The translations under genes and the position numbers were made by a program. A DNA stretch of 64,000 nt, taken from positions 4,712,001-4,776,000 of the forward strand of contig JAWUZG010000016.1 of NCBI GenBank assembly GCA_036785705.1. The letters are read 5' to 3'. This DNA comes from Acanthornis magna. Its lineage: Eukaryota; Chordata; Aves; Passeriformes; Acanthizidae. Shown piece after piece: positions 48,341-61,200 of the stretch (within the stretch, counting starts at the first letter, position 1; every line of letters starts with the position of its first letter). The notes under the pieces were generated by a model that saw nothing but the letters and a program-made list of their open reading frames with translations, was not told where the DNA came from and searched no databases.

Positions 48341-51300
48341 ACAACGGTTTCATGTGCAGTGTACAAATTGCAGTAGTCTCCGAGATCCTTTTTCACAGGA
48401 CTGCTGTGTATGAGGAATCAAAGGATGCTGCCACAAAAGTTTGGGTTGACCTTGGCAGAGGCTGTGAGCGTGGCATGCTGGCAGTGGGGTGGACTGAGCC
48501 TTTGGTTGATGCCGTGGAGACAGGGACAGAAGCTACCACAGCAGTATCCAGAGTCAGACAGGAAGGGTTGGGTTTTGGCAATGGGAGGGAGAAATTAAGT
48601 AACTGGATTGATACAAATAGAAATGAGTACAACCTGTCCCATCGGTTTCAGGGAATTTCCTCTGGGACCGTACTCTCTTGCTGACTTCCAGAGGCTGCCG
48701 TGTTCATCAGTGCCCCCAAAAGGAGGCTGTGGAGCAAAGCGGGACACTCTTGCTGAAACATCCACGCTATCCCAAATGTTGAGTCCTTTGTAGCAGTGGA
48801 AAGACACTAATCGGCTTTGGGGCTTTTTTTGACCTGGTCACGTGATCATGCTATCAAGATTAAAGCAGCACGAGGAAGGAAAAGAGGCTTAAACAGCTGA
48901 GGGTGCCTGGCAGGTCATTTTAACCTTTTCATAATCATTAAAGCTGCAGAATCCCATTAGCAGTGAGTGACTTGCAGCTTCTCTCCCCAAATGAGCACTG
49001 GTGACACAACTTTCTGTTCACCTCTGTCTTCCCCTGCAGGAGAGTCCAACCCAACTGGTGGCTAGGACCTGAACTTTGAGCAGAGTCTGGCCATTCCTTC
49101 CTGTGGATCAAGGAGTTCGTTGTACCAAGGAGAAACCGTCCGTGGGTCTATCAAAAGCAGAGGATTTATCTCTCCGTTTCTAAAATTAGACTCTCATGGA
49201 AGGTCCTACTCAGGCCATACTGTGGTAGATCAGCCCTTGCCCATCTGTGGCAATAGTAGAGAGGTACAGGATAAGGAAGATTATGATGATCTCCTAAGTC
49301 ACTGCTTTGGCACTGGTCAGTGGGCTATGGCTTTACTCTGCTGGGATTGGTGACAGCAGAGGCTCCAGCGCTGCTACAGTGCAGCTCTAACATGGGAAGC
49401 AACACTTTGTGAATGAAGCTAAGGCATGAGGCCATCAAAGAACCTCCAATTTGTTAGTGTTACTCATCTTTTCCTCTCTTGCAAATTTTCATGAGTGCAG
49501 CACCAAATCCAATAGTCAGTCTGATCTTCCCCTGTCTTTACTCCAACTTCTGTATCTTCTGTTGTCTCCTTTCATATCAGCTAGCAAGCTCTGGTGTAGA
49601 AATGCTCACCCCACAGTGTCTGGAAGACAGGATCACTCTGATCCACCTGAAATCTGAGCATTGTCCTACTTTCTTTATAATTGTCAGTTCTGCATTCAGG
49701 CAGAAATCATTGAGTACATCTAGTGGTTGCACAGCAAATGGCTTCTTAAAGAGGCCAAGGAAACCCTGAATTTTGCCTGGTGTCACTGGGCTGTGATGGG
49801 TGATCTGGAGAGCACCTACTTCCTCAGACAGGGCAGGCTTCCATGTTCAGGGAACAAGAGCACTGCAGGGAATGTAAATCAGCTTTTCTCTGTTACATGT
49901 ACACCAGTCAAGACTGTCTGGCTGTGTGTGCCTTGGACATTAATATTTCTATTGCTGTGTTTGCTTATTTCATCTAATTACAGTCTATTCACTCCTGACT
50001 GAAAGGTTAGTCTGAGGCTGAACCATCAAAAACTCACGTTGATTTTTCTCGGGGTGATGCCCACAGTCAGGCATTAAACACAACTTGTAAAGCAAACACA
50101 TTTTTTTTCCTTGGTTGTTTACCTTGAAAATTTCTGGGGAAATAGCAGGAAAGATCTGCCCAGGAAACCTGGACAACCAGTAGTGCCTGGTGACCAGGGC
50201 TGAGGCAGTCTGTCACGCAGGCAGCAATCTGAGCAGCCTGGTGAAGGGGCTGTGCTCTGCACAGAGGCTTACAGCAGGGCTCTGGGGAGCCCTGGAGGGC
50301 CACAGCAGCACTGCTGTCCTTGCCCACTCCCCGCAGCAGAAGAGCAGCTACTGGTGGTCCCCTCAGGAGGGGGGAAGTGTGGTTTCAGACGACAAGATTG
50401 GGAGGTGTTTTACTGCCTTCCTGTTAGGCAGGTTTTATGTGCTGTGGGGGTTAGACATCCTCAGATGCAAATGTTCTCCAGTAGTGCCAGTTGTGCTGTG
50501 CTGTGACAGAGGGACAGCCCCCCCAAAGATTGTCATGTACCCATCACCCAAGCAAGGAAGGGGAACTGGTGGCACTGTACTGCAGTACGTGGGGACACCC
50601 AGACTCCTCCTTCCCTAGCAGCCACCTCCCAGTGAAATCCTGGTGTCAGGAGCTCCTGAACTCTCGACAGTCGTTGCAGGCAGATGTTCTGCTGTGTGCG
50701 GAGATGATGCCAAGGCTGGAAGTCACAGTAGTGAGCTGTAACAACCAGAGACAGGAGAGACCTTACCAGACTCTTACAGACCAGCTTGAGGCCGCTAAGT
50801 ACCCAGACAGGTCTAATGAACTGAAACCGAGTCGGGAACATACAGTCTTGAAAACCTTCAGAGCTCGTAGTTAGAGGCTTGCTATGAAATGTTAATTAAA
50901 TAGCTGCAGTGGCATATGTTCCATCCTGTCAGAGCAGCACGTCAGAGCAGGACAGCCATGGTGCCAGTGCCTAGCCACTGTCTTGTTAGAGTTAAAAATG
51001 TATATTAGTCTGAGACATATTTCTTTGTTATTTCCGATTGGATTGGCTGCACACTTCTCTGCTGTTTTGAATAGCGTTTGAATGCCTAAGCTATGCCTGA
51101 GCTATCCCTTGCACCTTGAAAATGAGGCCTGATCCTACCAGTCTTATTCAGACAGATGTTATCGTGGGTGGCTTTGGATGCTACAGATGGGCCTTTTATT
51201 TATTTAGTGTAGTCTAAGGCCTTGTCTGTTCAGTAGATGTGCTGCTGTGGAAATATTTAAGACTTGGCCTTAGCTCTCTTTCTCTAAGTGCCTCTTTAGC

Positions 51301-51540
51301 ACTGGCTGGCAGAGAGCAGAGGAAACTTCTCTGTACACAACCCATGGTGAATGAGGTGGTGGGACAAGAGGTAGAGCAGGTTGGTATGATTTGCTTGCAC
51401 AATATCTTGCAGAGGTACAAAACACTGGGAGCTTCTGTTTACTATAGACGTTGTTGCATATTCTCTTACCACATCCCAAGGGAGACCCCAAATTAGTCCT
51501 AAAATGCTACTGGAAAGGCATGGGATTTGGGATCAGCAGA
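48341..51540. other. Non-coding stretch
   Basis: A pyrimidine tract ending in CAG at about 49022-49040 looks like a splice acceptor but is not followed by a usable open frame with a donor. Other open frames (up to 142 codons at 50190-50618) carry no recognisable domain. Confidence 0.5.
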
Positions 51541-51544
51541 GTAT

Positions 51545-51742
51545 GGTATTTTGGACCTGATGATCACGAAGATGTGAAGATGATCAGAGGGCTGGAACAG
51601 CTCTCCTCTGAGGAAAAGCTGAGAGAGTTGGGGTTGTTCAGCTTGGGGAAGAGAAGGCTCCGAGGAGACCTTAGAACAGCTTTTTGGTACCTAAAGGGGG
51701 CTATGGGAGAGCTGGAGGAGGACTTTTTACAAAAGGCAAGGG
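51545..51742 (+). mobile_element. CR1 LINE fragment (sense, both ends lost)
   Basis: Sense CR1 3'-region sequence: 'agatgatcagagggctggaa', 'cagctctcctctgaggaaaa' and 'gctgagagagttggggttgt'. It continues with 'tcagcttggggaagagaagg', 'ctccgaggagaccttagaac' and 'ggaggactttttacaaaagg'. It stops before the terminal octamers, so the 3' end was deleted or interrupted as well as the 5' end being truncated. Conservation is good, comparable to the 5.6-6.9 kb copies. Confidence 0.92.
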
Positions 51743-54700
51743 TGGTGTGTTTCTCTCCCAATAGTTTCCTTTAATGACAATGTTTAAGATATGTGAGTTT
51801 CATCTGCTTTCCAACTGCTCTGAAAGAATGCTGTTGCTTTAATAAATCAACTTCTTTACAAGATACAACCACGGGCCATTTTTCAGCCTGCTTCTTTGTG
51901 TCAAGAAGCAAGACCAGTAGAGCAATACAAATCTGAAATATGGTGGTGAAGAGCAGAGATGTGATAATGAAACTGCCAAGAAACAGCAAAGTGTTTTATT
52001 GAGCACAGGTGAAGGCCTTTTTATGAGATGATCTTTGATGGAAGGAGCGGAAGAGAAAATGTCAGCATTCTATCGTGCAAAGAAGGCAGCTGGCTGCAAG
52101 GTGCAAATCTGGGGGAGCATCATTCTTTCTTGTGCCTTTCCTCCTTGATTTGGGAGAATCCCTCTAGGGATGCTGCTTTTTATGAGGACAAGAAGAGCCT
52201 TGGTTGCAGGACATTGAGAAAATATAGCTATGCTTTAGTGTCTTAAATCATGCTTAGCTGGTATTGCCCAGGTTGGGTGTAAGAGCTGTCCTGCTGAGAG
52301 TGAGTCCCATGGAAGGGCTCTCGACAATCTTCTCATCTCACAGACACCTACATTAACCTTTTCTGGCATCTGTGCTGTGAACTGCCCTAAGTAAAGGGAG
52401 TGTTTTTTTTTCTTATATTCATTCAGGTGCTAACGCCTCATTATGAAAAGGTCTTAAATAAAAGTGTCTTGACCCCAGCCATGTATCTACCACACAAACC
52501 TCTGCTCTGCATGATTGTGGTTGGAGAAGTGGCGTAAGAGGAAATAAAACCATTTATTTTGCTACTGTCAAAATAAATGTGTAATTTATCATATTTACCC
52601 CCTGACAGATTCCTCTGAAATCTCAGATGAGAATCAGAAAGGCTCCAAGTGTCTTTTAAAATTACACTGTTCTGTGCTCTGCAGGCTGCAAGATTGTTTT
52701 GTTTGTTGAAACAATTTCTAATTTATGTTTTTGCAAAGCTTGAGGAGCCAGGCAGTTCCCTGCTCTCTGAGAGACCATTGAGTTAAAACAAGGTAGAGTG
52801 ATTTGTCTTGCCTCCATTTAGCTGTAATGAGTATTAAGTGGTTTATCTATGTGGAGAAAAGTTACTCAGCTAGATTACATCCAAGCTGAATTACATCCCA
52901 TTCCAGATGGAGTATGTTTTTTAGAACAGTAAATCTTGAGGAGGGGGGATAATAACAGTAATGCTCCTTCATGAGCTGGAACGTGGCTCTTCTACCTCTC
53001 ATGAAGATAATGTGGGGAGCTACATCCAAATAATTTTTCCAAGGCTTTGTAAAGAAACAGGACTTCAGGTTTTACAGCTTTCTGAACAATTTAGCTTGTA
53101 GCATTTACACTGTACAAGAGAGTGATAGCTGATGGTGATTATAGTTTTCACCCGTTTTGCTATTTTGGGCAGCATCCTGGCAGGGCACACTACTGCCTCT
53201 CTCCCCGACTTCCTCTCCTGTGTGATGGCTGCCACAGGGAGGGTGCCGAGTGGGATGTGAAATGTTTTGATGGGAAATTCCTTCCCTCTGGTGCCATCTG
53301 GCCCACTAAGGCATGCATTGCTCATGCAGCTGCTGCTCGTGGCCCCAAGGGGAGGACACTGGCCCCGGTGGCATCCCAGACAGTAGCGAGTGCCAGAGGA
53401 GAGAGTGCCAGAAAGCTTATCCTTGACCATGTGCCCTTGACCACCCTACTTGTCTGGTCAGCAGCAGGGCACTAGCAGGTGTGAGTGGACTCAGAATCAG
53501 TGCCATGGGGTGTGGCTAGGGGGTGTGCCCCAGTATGGGCTGTGGGAGCTGCCCGTGCCACTGAGGAGAGAGCTTTTGGGCTGGTGAAGGTGGAGCATTG
53601 CTCGCAGCTGGCAACAGGCTTTGACACAGCAGTGAGGATCATTTGTTTGATTTCTGATGAAAAGGGATGAACAGGTCTGATCAGTCAGTGATCCAGCTCT
53701 GCTGCCTCTCCTGGGTGGGTCAGAGGGGCTGTCCTTGTCTCCTGGCTCTGGGGGAGGCAGGAGAGGAGGGAAACTCACTGATAAGAGGAAGGTCAGAGGC
53801 AGAAAAATGTTGGGAATGTGTTTCTTCATCTAACATGGGTGAGACCTAGCCTGGAGTTTCACTGTTTAGCCTGGCAGTGTTACTGCCTGCTGTTGTGAGA
53901 CTTATGAGATTTTTTAAACTGAGATCAAGATGCAAATGGCGCATCTGGCACCTGCCTCAACACAGACAGGTCCAGAAGATGGAGGTGATTCATCTCTGAG
54001 GGCACAGCAAGGATTGTGATGGCTCTGCATACTGTTTCTCAGCCTTTGTCCAAGATGGAGCATCTTCTGCTGACAAAACAGCTTTTTTTTTTTTTTTTCT
54101 CCTTCTATGTATATTTTATGTTGCTGTAGGGTGTTTTCTGGCTGAGGTCAGACAACAAACATGGTTTGGGGTTGAACAGTGGTGTCTGAAGAATTCTAGC
54201 ACATCTCAGATCAGGCTTTCAGAACTGGCAGTAGTTGTGGTGTTCACTGGTTCCCAAGGATGCAGGGCTTGCCTTCCCAAGGAGTACCCTTTTTTATGGT
54301 GAGGGGTATGAAACCACAGAGAGGAAATAATTCTCTATTTCCTTTTCTTTGGCAGTCATGCTCTATTCTTGTCATCAACCAGCCAGTCAGTCTCTGTAGC
54401 ATTCAGGGCCTGAACACAACAGCTTCTGCATCGCTGTTCATCCACTTAACCTAAATTTCTTATAGCCACTAGCTCTATGAGGGTACCAGTGGAGCTGGAG
54501 TGCAGATGGGAAGGACACCTTATCTGACCAGATCTACCAGTGGAAGCTGTTGTACTCAGCACACAAGTGGAAGTGGTGTAGTCTTTGGCTGTCTTCAGAC
54601 AGAGATGGAGACTGGTTTTGGAACTGTTTAGCCAAATGGGTATTGTTTTACTGAATTTAGGGGTATGTTAATGAAGTGTGATGGCCTGGGGCACAGAGGA

Positions 54701-56789
54701 GGTCAGACCAAAGGATCCATGGTCCTCCTGGCTTATTATTTAACAATCTCAAACTCCCCTTGCACCCTGCTGGAGGACAGGTTCATCACTAATTCAGCAA
54801 GTTCTTCAAGCCGATCCCGAAATCTTGCTGACTTCAGCACTGATCTGCTGCAGCATTGTGCTCACCGTCTTCAGCTATGCATGGCTAAAGTTGTGGTGCT
54901 GTTGGCACGAGGCCTTCACAGGGAAGATGCTTTAGATTGATTCTATAACCTACTTGGTTTGCTCTCTTCCCCTCTGAGCTGGAGACTCCCCCCATGTCAG
55001 GGTGGTTTCTGGGCTGAGTTTGTGGTCCCTGCAGCTCAAGCCGAGGTTGCTGTGAACCTTGTCACCACTTAAGCTGTTCACTGAACTTACACAGCTCCCT
55101 ACAGTGTCTTCTTAACCTTTCTCATGAGGACTTGTTTGGATTTCCTGGGTTTGGACAAAGCATAATCCAGACAAAAAACTAAGCATTTTTCCTCTGAGAG
55201 TGTGCTTTAGATGGGCACTTGACTCGGATCCATCCTGCTGTTCCTTTATGTGTGGTTTGGCACTGGTCTATGGTAGCACTTTTCTGAGCATATTCCAGTT
55301 TTTCCCTGGAGTGGCCAAAGCAGTCGCAGTGATTAGCTGTAGCTCCCCTGCTAGCTCTTCTGCTGAGCTGCCCCCAGAGTGGGCAGGAAGAGCATTCAGG
55401 CTGAGAGCCGAGTGCATTTGGCAGCCACTGGCAAAGGCAGAGAGAAACTGTTCAGCACAGAGCCAACCTAAACCTCCCCGTGTGCGTGGGTGAGTGTTCG
55501 TGTGCCAGAGCTGCAGCCAGAGGTGCTGCTCACCCTCGGGGGGCTGATCCCAAAAGGTGCTGGCCTTCAGCAGCACACACCCACTGGCATCAGGGCCCTT
55601 CTGTTAACACCCCGTTGTTCCTCACCGATTCGTGCTCAGCAAGGGGTCCTGGGGTTGAACAGTGGCTTCTGTAGTCATGCCATAATCAATGAGATGAGGT
55701 AGAATATAAGTCCACTTTGCAGAGCCCTTTTAGAAGTGTGGAAAGTGTTTGGGGCTTTTCATATACTTACATTGCAAAACTTTTCCTCCTGCTGTAACAG
55801 CTCAAGGCCTCTCCTACTCAAATTACAAGTGGAGGAGAAATTTTGCAAAGATCCAAGTGTATGGGAGGAACTCACCAAGCTGTAATGAAAGTGGAGAAAA
55901 GGTTTTCCCAGGTTCTTTTATTTTCTTCCCTGTGAAAAATGCAAATGTGTTTCTTCAAAGCACGGTTCAAAACAAAAGCCAGATGCTTTGGAGAACAGTA
56001 AGCCACCCACAGAGCTCTCCAGCAACTTATCTTCTATGCCAGGCCACCCTATCTGGTGTTGCTGTCTTACTGCAGTGGTAAACTGGCCATTGCATTCCTT
56101 CAGGTTGAATATTGCCACTTTATATGAGTGTATTCCGTATTTTATTGTCCTGGTATTCTTCTGGTTAGTGTCACGTGCTTCCACTAGAAAGAACAGATGT
56201 CCTGGGTAGGCACTCGCTGTGTATTTCAAGCTGTGTGCACGCTGCAGCTTTGTGGCCTTTCTGAATACACTTCTCCCCCTTTTACAGCACTGGGAGTTGT
56301 GGCACTGACCTCCTCTTAGAGCTGTGCCAACAGCTTAGTTTTGTGAGTTTCTCAGTTGTTTTCGAAAGAAAAAGGCACGTGTGTGGAGGGGTTGTTTATT
56401 CAAACCTAAAAGGAAACATCCTGTTCTGTTGTGGAGTATTTTGGTGCATTCTAGATGAATGAGAATCACTTTCAAAACTAGGAAATTACTTTTATAAAAA
56501 TACAAACCACAGTGTTTCGACTTCACTTTCCTTCTGTATGCCCCCCACCCCTCAAACTGATGGCATTGATGCAGGTTGACCGTAGATATTGCTATGGCTG
56601 AAACTTGGCTTTTTAGTGAAAAAACCTTTGACCCAGTCCCTTCCCACCCTACGCACTCAGTTTTATTCATTAAGTCTTTCCCAAACTTGCCTTCCACAGA
56701 GTGGGAAAACATATTGCTGTCTGACAATACTTGCCTGTAACACAAGAAGCTTAAATGCGTTTGTTTTTTTTTTTTTTGTTTTCCTAAAG
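51743..56789. other. Non-coding stretch upstream of the exon
   Basis: Contains a 16-nt T run at about 54083-54098 and no firmly supportable exon. A stretch at about 55800-55900 stays open after a 'cctcctgctgtaacag' acceptor-like sequence but lacks a convincing donor. The last 25 nt form the polypyrimidine tract and acceptor of the exon at 56790. Confidence 0.5.
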
Positions 56790-56866
56790 ATTCGTCTTCC
56801 AACTATATCAGGCAACTTGAAACAAAAGTGAAACTGCTGGAGGATGACAACAAGCTTCTCTCCCAG
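56790..56866 (+). CDS. Internal coding exon, coiled-coil protein (gene not identified)
   Basis: A 77-nt exon. Upstream is a run of about 20 pyrimidines (nearly all T) ending TTTTCCTAAAG, and downstream CAG is followed by GTAGGT at 56867-56872, a good donor. The exon enters with two bases of a split codon (phase 1 intron) and leaves at a codon boundary. It encodes about 25 residues starting SSSNYIRQLETKV and ending LEDDNKLLSQ. Leu/Val occupy heptad positions (L9, V13, L16, L23, with Asn at 20), and the remaining residues are mostly Glu, Asp, Lys, Gln and Arg, so this is a two-stranded coiled coil in form. Coiled-coil segments are too generic to name the gene from 25 residues. No stop interrupts the frame. 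Neighbouring exons are not certain; a possible next one is at 62694. Confidence 0.82.
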
Positions 56867-58000
56867 GTAGGTTTTTATTGCCTAATAGATACTAGTGTGG
56901 CTTGGTTCTCCTGTTTCCATATGGTTGTGTCTGACTGCCCATTTGACTGCACAAGGGCTTTTGGTAAGTATCCTGCCCAGGAAGAACATAATTCATATTA
57001 ACCCCACACGGATAGAATTTGGTCTCCTTTTGTTAAAAGGAAAAAAAAAAAGGAAAAAAAGGTGAATCCTCTGTCTGTATGTGTTTCAGAGATGCATTAA
57101 TGCCTCCCTGCAGAGCTCCTTGATCCACCTCTGCTCCTGGGGATGCTGTGAGAGTCCAGCACTGCCTGTGTCCTTGCTGTAGGATTTTGTCTTGCTTGCC
57201 CATTTACATTGACTTTTATCTTGTTGAAAGAGGAGGCTGTTGTCAAAGAACAGCCTTGGGAATAGTTTTGTGTGGTGCAGGCTCCCAGCTTTTATTTGAG
57301 ATCTTACTTAAATCCAGACAGACTCTCTAAAGTGGCACTTTTTGCTTACATCTCCCTTTCAAAATCTATTCCACGTGCCACTGTGCTTTTGATCACTCAT
57401 GATGCTTACCTGTCTTTATATAGCAATGTCAAGCAGTGGGAAGAAAACAGCCATTCTGTCTGGTATGTCCTCTGGATCCCCTGTAAAACACAGCAGTTGG
57501 TGTAAACAGGGGCAGCTCTGCTGCATTCAATAAGTCCCTGTCTGTTTAAACCATTGGAAAAGTTACCCTTTTTTTCCTGTTCTTTGCATCCTTTCACTGT
57601 TTTATGTTCTACCTGCATGACATTTAAAAGTTTTCTTTTCTATACTTTGCTTCTTACTTCAAACACCACATTTCATAGTCATTTTGTTCCAGATTCTTCC
57701 CAACTATAAGGACTGGAAATAAAAAAGTCCTTGTAATATTTTCTTTTAAATGCCTTTTTGCCACTTTATTACTTTATGTTGTGCTGTTCTTTGCATTTCA
57801 CCGGAGAATAGACTGTTTCAGGATCACATTTCTAAAACATTCTCATTTAAAATAAACAAACAAAATTAATAAAGAGCTCTATGCTTACTGAAATTTCAAT
57901 AAAATAATTTTGGTCAATTTTTTTTTTATTTTTCTGAAATATACATTTTGACCTGACTGTGAGCTTTTTAAAAGATCACTCCTTTTTCGCTGCCTGCACA
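56867..58000. other. Intron 3' of the exon, first part
   Basis: Begins with the GTAGGT donor. AT-rich sequence follows, with A-rich runs near 57040-57062 and T-rich runs near 57918-57930. No further exon or named repeat is seen. Confidence 0.6.
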
Positions 58001-58225
58001 TTGACATTACTAGTCACGAAATGAAACTCACAGGGCACCGAAGGGTTAAACCCCAAAAGGGTGCTCAACTCAACAGCTTTGGACTTGCTTCGTGTATTAA
58101 TCGATTGCTAATTTAATTGTAACTCCCTGTGTCTTTCTCCCAAACTGTGACTGAGCTGGTGTCTGGTGGCGGTCGAAAGCCCGAGACTGTTTAATTGGAG
58201 CTATTGATAGGCAGATGGGCTGCCT
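58000..58225. promoter_or_regulatory. Candidate conserved intronic element
   Basis: The composition differs from the flanks and motif density is high. ATTAATCGATTG (homeobox half-site overlapping an ONECUT/CUX-type ATCGAT at 58100-58105) is followed by TAATTTAATTG at 58109-58119 and TTTAATTGG at 58190-58198. GATAGGCAGATG near 58206 combines GATA- and E-box-like sites. The stretch has no open frame and no repeat similarity. It lies about 1.2 kb inside the intron after the exon. Function is inferred from appearance only. Confidence 0.35.
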
Positions 58226-61200
58226 GTGGATGGTTGGGATGTGCATGGATTCGGGGATGGGCTCCCTGTGCCCTTGGCCTAGCTTCGTCCTGCCACAGCC
58301 AAGCGCATTACTCTGTCAGATCTGCCTTAGGAGGTCAAAAAAAAAGTTGGTAATTACTGGGGATGATGAATAGGGGCTGAATAGCTGCATAGGCTCACTG
58401 CATTGGGAGGGTGAGACCTGGTGAGTTTTGGGGTGTGTGGGGTGCTTCAGGCTCGTGCATCAACCCCTCACCTATGTGCTGCCCTGGGTGTGAAGGCTGT
58501 GCCTTTTCCTCCACTATCCTCAGGTGTCATCACCTTTTGAGCTGTGTTATTACAAATATTTGAATCCAGGAGGGAGGGAAATTACCTTAAAATAGTTCTG
58601 TGTTCTGGGGAAGGCCAGCCACCTCCCCAGCAGCAGCAGGTTTGGCTATGGTGTGCTGTGCAGACCTTGTGTGATATCTTACTGGCCCTCCAAAAAAACC
58701 AGGATCCAGCCTCTTTTAGAGCACATTCAGGAAATAACTTTATTTGTTGTAAGCAGGGAGTCAGCTTTCCTTATGGCAACAGGGCTGTTGAAGCTACCAT
58801 GGCCTGGGTGAACTCCCTGGGAATACTGAGCTGCATCCCTTCCAGCCTGTCATGCTGCACACCTAGATTTGGAATTTTTTCTCTTTTAATGAGAAAGATT
58901 AGGAAAATCTGTACAAACTCACATGCGTATGTACATGTAGCTCCCGGCACTTTCCCCCAAAAAGTGTAATCCACTTACTGCGTTTTTACTTGCATTGTTT
59001 GATTGGAAAGTGTTTAGCTGTTGCCATGCGGATCTTGGGATAAGACTCCAGTCAAAAAGGATCCTGGCAAACTTTCTCCTGTTTTGAAAGTTGCCAGGTG
59101 ATCCTGGCTGTTTGAACTCTGCGGTGCCAAACTGGCTTGTCAACACCAAAGTCACATTTTAACTCGGCTTGGCTTCCTCCCTGGGAGTATTGACTTTGCA
59201 ATAATATTTGCAGCCTGGTGTCAAGAAGTTCTATCACCAGCGTGCTGAGGAGCGATGAAACCTGACGTCCTAAGTAACAAACAGTGCCTGTGCATTAAGG
59301 GATTAACAAATCAAGGGTGGTTATGGAAGTCTTCCTGGCTTCCTTCCAAGTGCTAAACACAGAGCTGAAATAGTGCTTCATCCAGAGAAACCTGAGAAGG
59401 CTGGTGCTGCAAAGGATATTTGCAAGCTTTATGGCAGGATTTATATTCCAGTGGCCAGTGACACAATGCCCCTTTGCTGGCTGGTGCATCCTGAGGGAGA
59501 TTTGTTGCTTTAACTTCTTCAGCATGTCTGGAGTGCAGGTATGCTGAGAGGTACTGTCTTTGTAGCCCCTTCTGGAATCAAGTTGTTGCACGCTTCACTT
59601 TTTCTCCTGCTTCCCAGCATATCCTTTCTCTATAAGCACTTTAGAAGAAAGCCTCAGTGGGACAGGCAAAAGCTCCTCAGCCCATGCCTGGCAGCTGCTC
59701 TGCTGAACTGTACGTGTCACCTGCTGCACAGGGATGCTGGGGTTCACACTTCTGTTTTTCTAGTGGCTTATTTGAACAGGTTAATGCAGAGAGCTTTTCT
59801 TACTCTTGGGAGATCAGAAATGCCATCTCACAAGCCACACTTTGCTGTAGGAGCAAAGTAAATGGGCATAAGGGTGTTATTCTGATAGCCATATATGGGG
59901 GGGGATGTTGTTTTGACTTATTTTGCTTTCTAGGGAAGGAGATGTGTATTTCCAGTTGGGAAATGAGCTGCTTCTGACTTTGCTAGCTCATCAGTAATCA
60001 TCACTCTCCCCCTTGTCCTTTCTCTGAGGAGAAGCAGCTCCAGGTTTCACTTTTTTTGACTCAGTGTATGCTGTGATGTTTTGTTGGCGTGGCCATGTCA
60101 GCTAGAAGGTCATGCCCCTGGATGGCATTACTGGCAAAATTTCTGGCAGCAGTTCTGGCAATGTATAACTTTCACTGCCCTGGTTTATATTGTTTGGGGA
60201 GAGGTTGTAGCAAATGCCTCTAGCAGAAAAGACCTCTCAGTCCTGCTTTCCAGTACTGCTAGGTGTCTGTGGTGTAGCCACAGTGGCAAAGACCCCACAG
60301 AGCCCAGTGGGGATGATGTGAGCCTATCTCACAAGTGTAGCTGGTTTCTGGAAGTTTTAATTCTAATGAAAAGAAGGTGAATGCTAGCTCTGAGGAATGC
60401 TGGGTGTTGGCTTCAGAGAGCTTCACGGGACTCACTTTTGTCCAGGGAAGGAGTGCCCTGAGTTCTGCTGTGTGCACACAGTTGGTCTGTGCAACGTCCC
60501 ATGGGTGAAGTCTTGATTTTGCTCTGTGTCATTGTGGGAAAGGCCCAGGAGGGCTGCTGTTAACCCTTCTTCAGTGGTGTCTGGTTGACTCGGCGAGGGT
60601 ACCTTCCATAATAGCTAAGGTATAGTCCCGGTGGTAGGAGACCGTGTTTGCTTTCCATTCCTCTGAGCTAGAAGTGTCTAATCACAAAATAGACTCCTTA
60701 AGCCACCTCATGCTGCCCCTTGAACTGAAAAGGAATTTTTAATTACACACTTCCCCCTTAAGGTTAGAGAGACACGTATTTACAACATTTAGGAGCTCCA
60801 AAGGTCAGTTCTGGGTAGTTTCATAACTAATGCATACATTTTAGAGATAATAACAGTAACAAACTTCTGGCCATTCTTTCACACTATTTTGCATTTTCAA
60901 CTCACTCTGTAAACTCGCAAGGATCGAGCATTTTAACTAAAACTGAAGTTTATAGGCTGTGTAGACTCATCACCCTGTTCTGTCTCCTTATAACTAAATA
61001 CTGTGCACCATGGACTGGCTGTCAGGACTCCTTTTGGTTTATAGTCTCTGCTGAGCTGTATCTACCCTTTCCCTTGACAACAGGAATGCCAGAGGCATTT
61101 TTCTGTTCAGAGATGTCCTGGGCACTTCACACCTTTGTTTCAAAAAGTCTAGCTTTTAACAAAGCAGATGCATTGGGCAAGTGAGGCACTAAGTAAGTGA

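Noticed and set aside
49022..49140. Strong splice-acceptor-like sequence (pyrimidine tract ending CCCCTGCAG)
   Set aside because: At least one frame after it stops within a few codons, and no donor consensus follows at exon-like distance in an open frame.
51215..51300. TAAGGCC/GGCCTTA inverted blocks resembling a DNA-transposon MITE
   Set aside because: Arms are only 7 bp and separated by about 45 bp; no target-site duplication or family signature was seen.
55780..55905. Acceptor-like tract followed by an open stretch
   Set aside because: The only GT after the open segment is in a weak donor context, and the peptide has no recognisable character.
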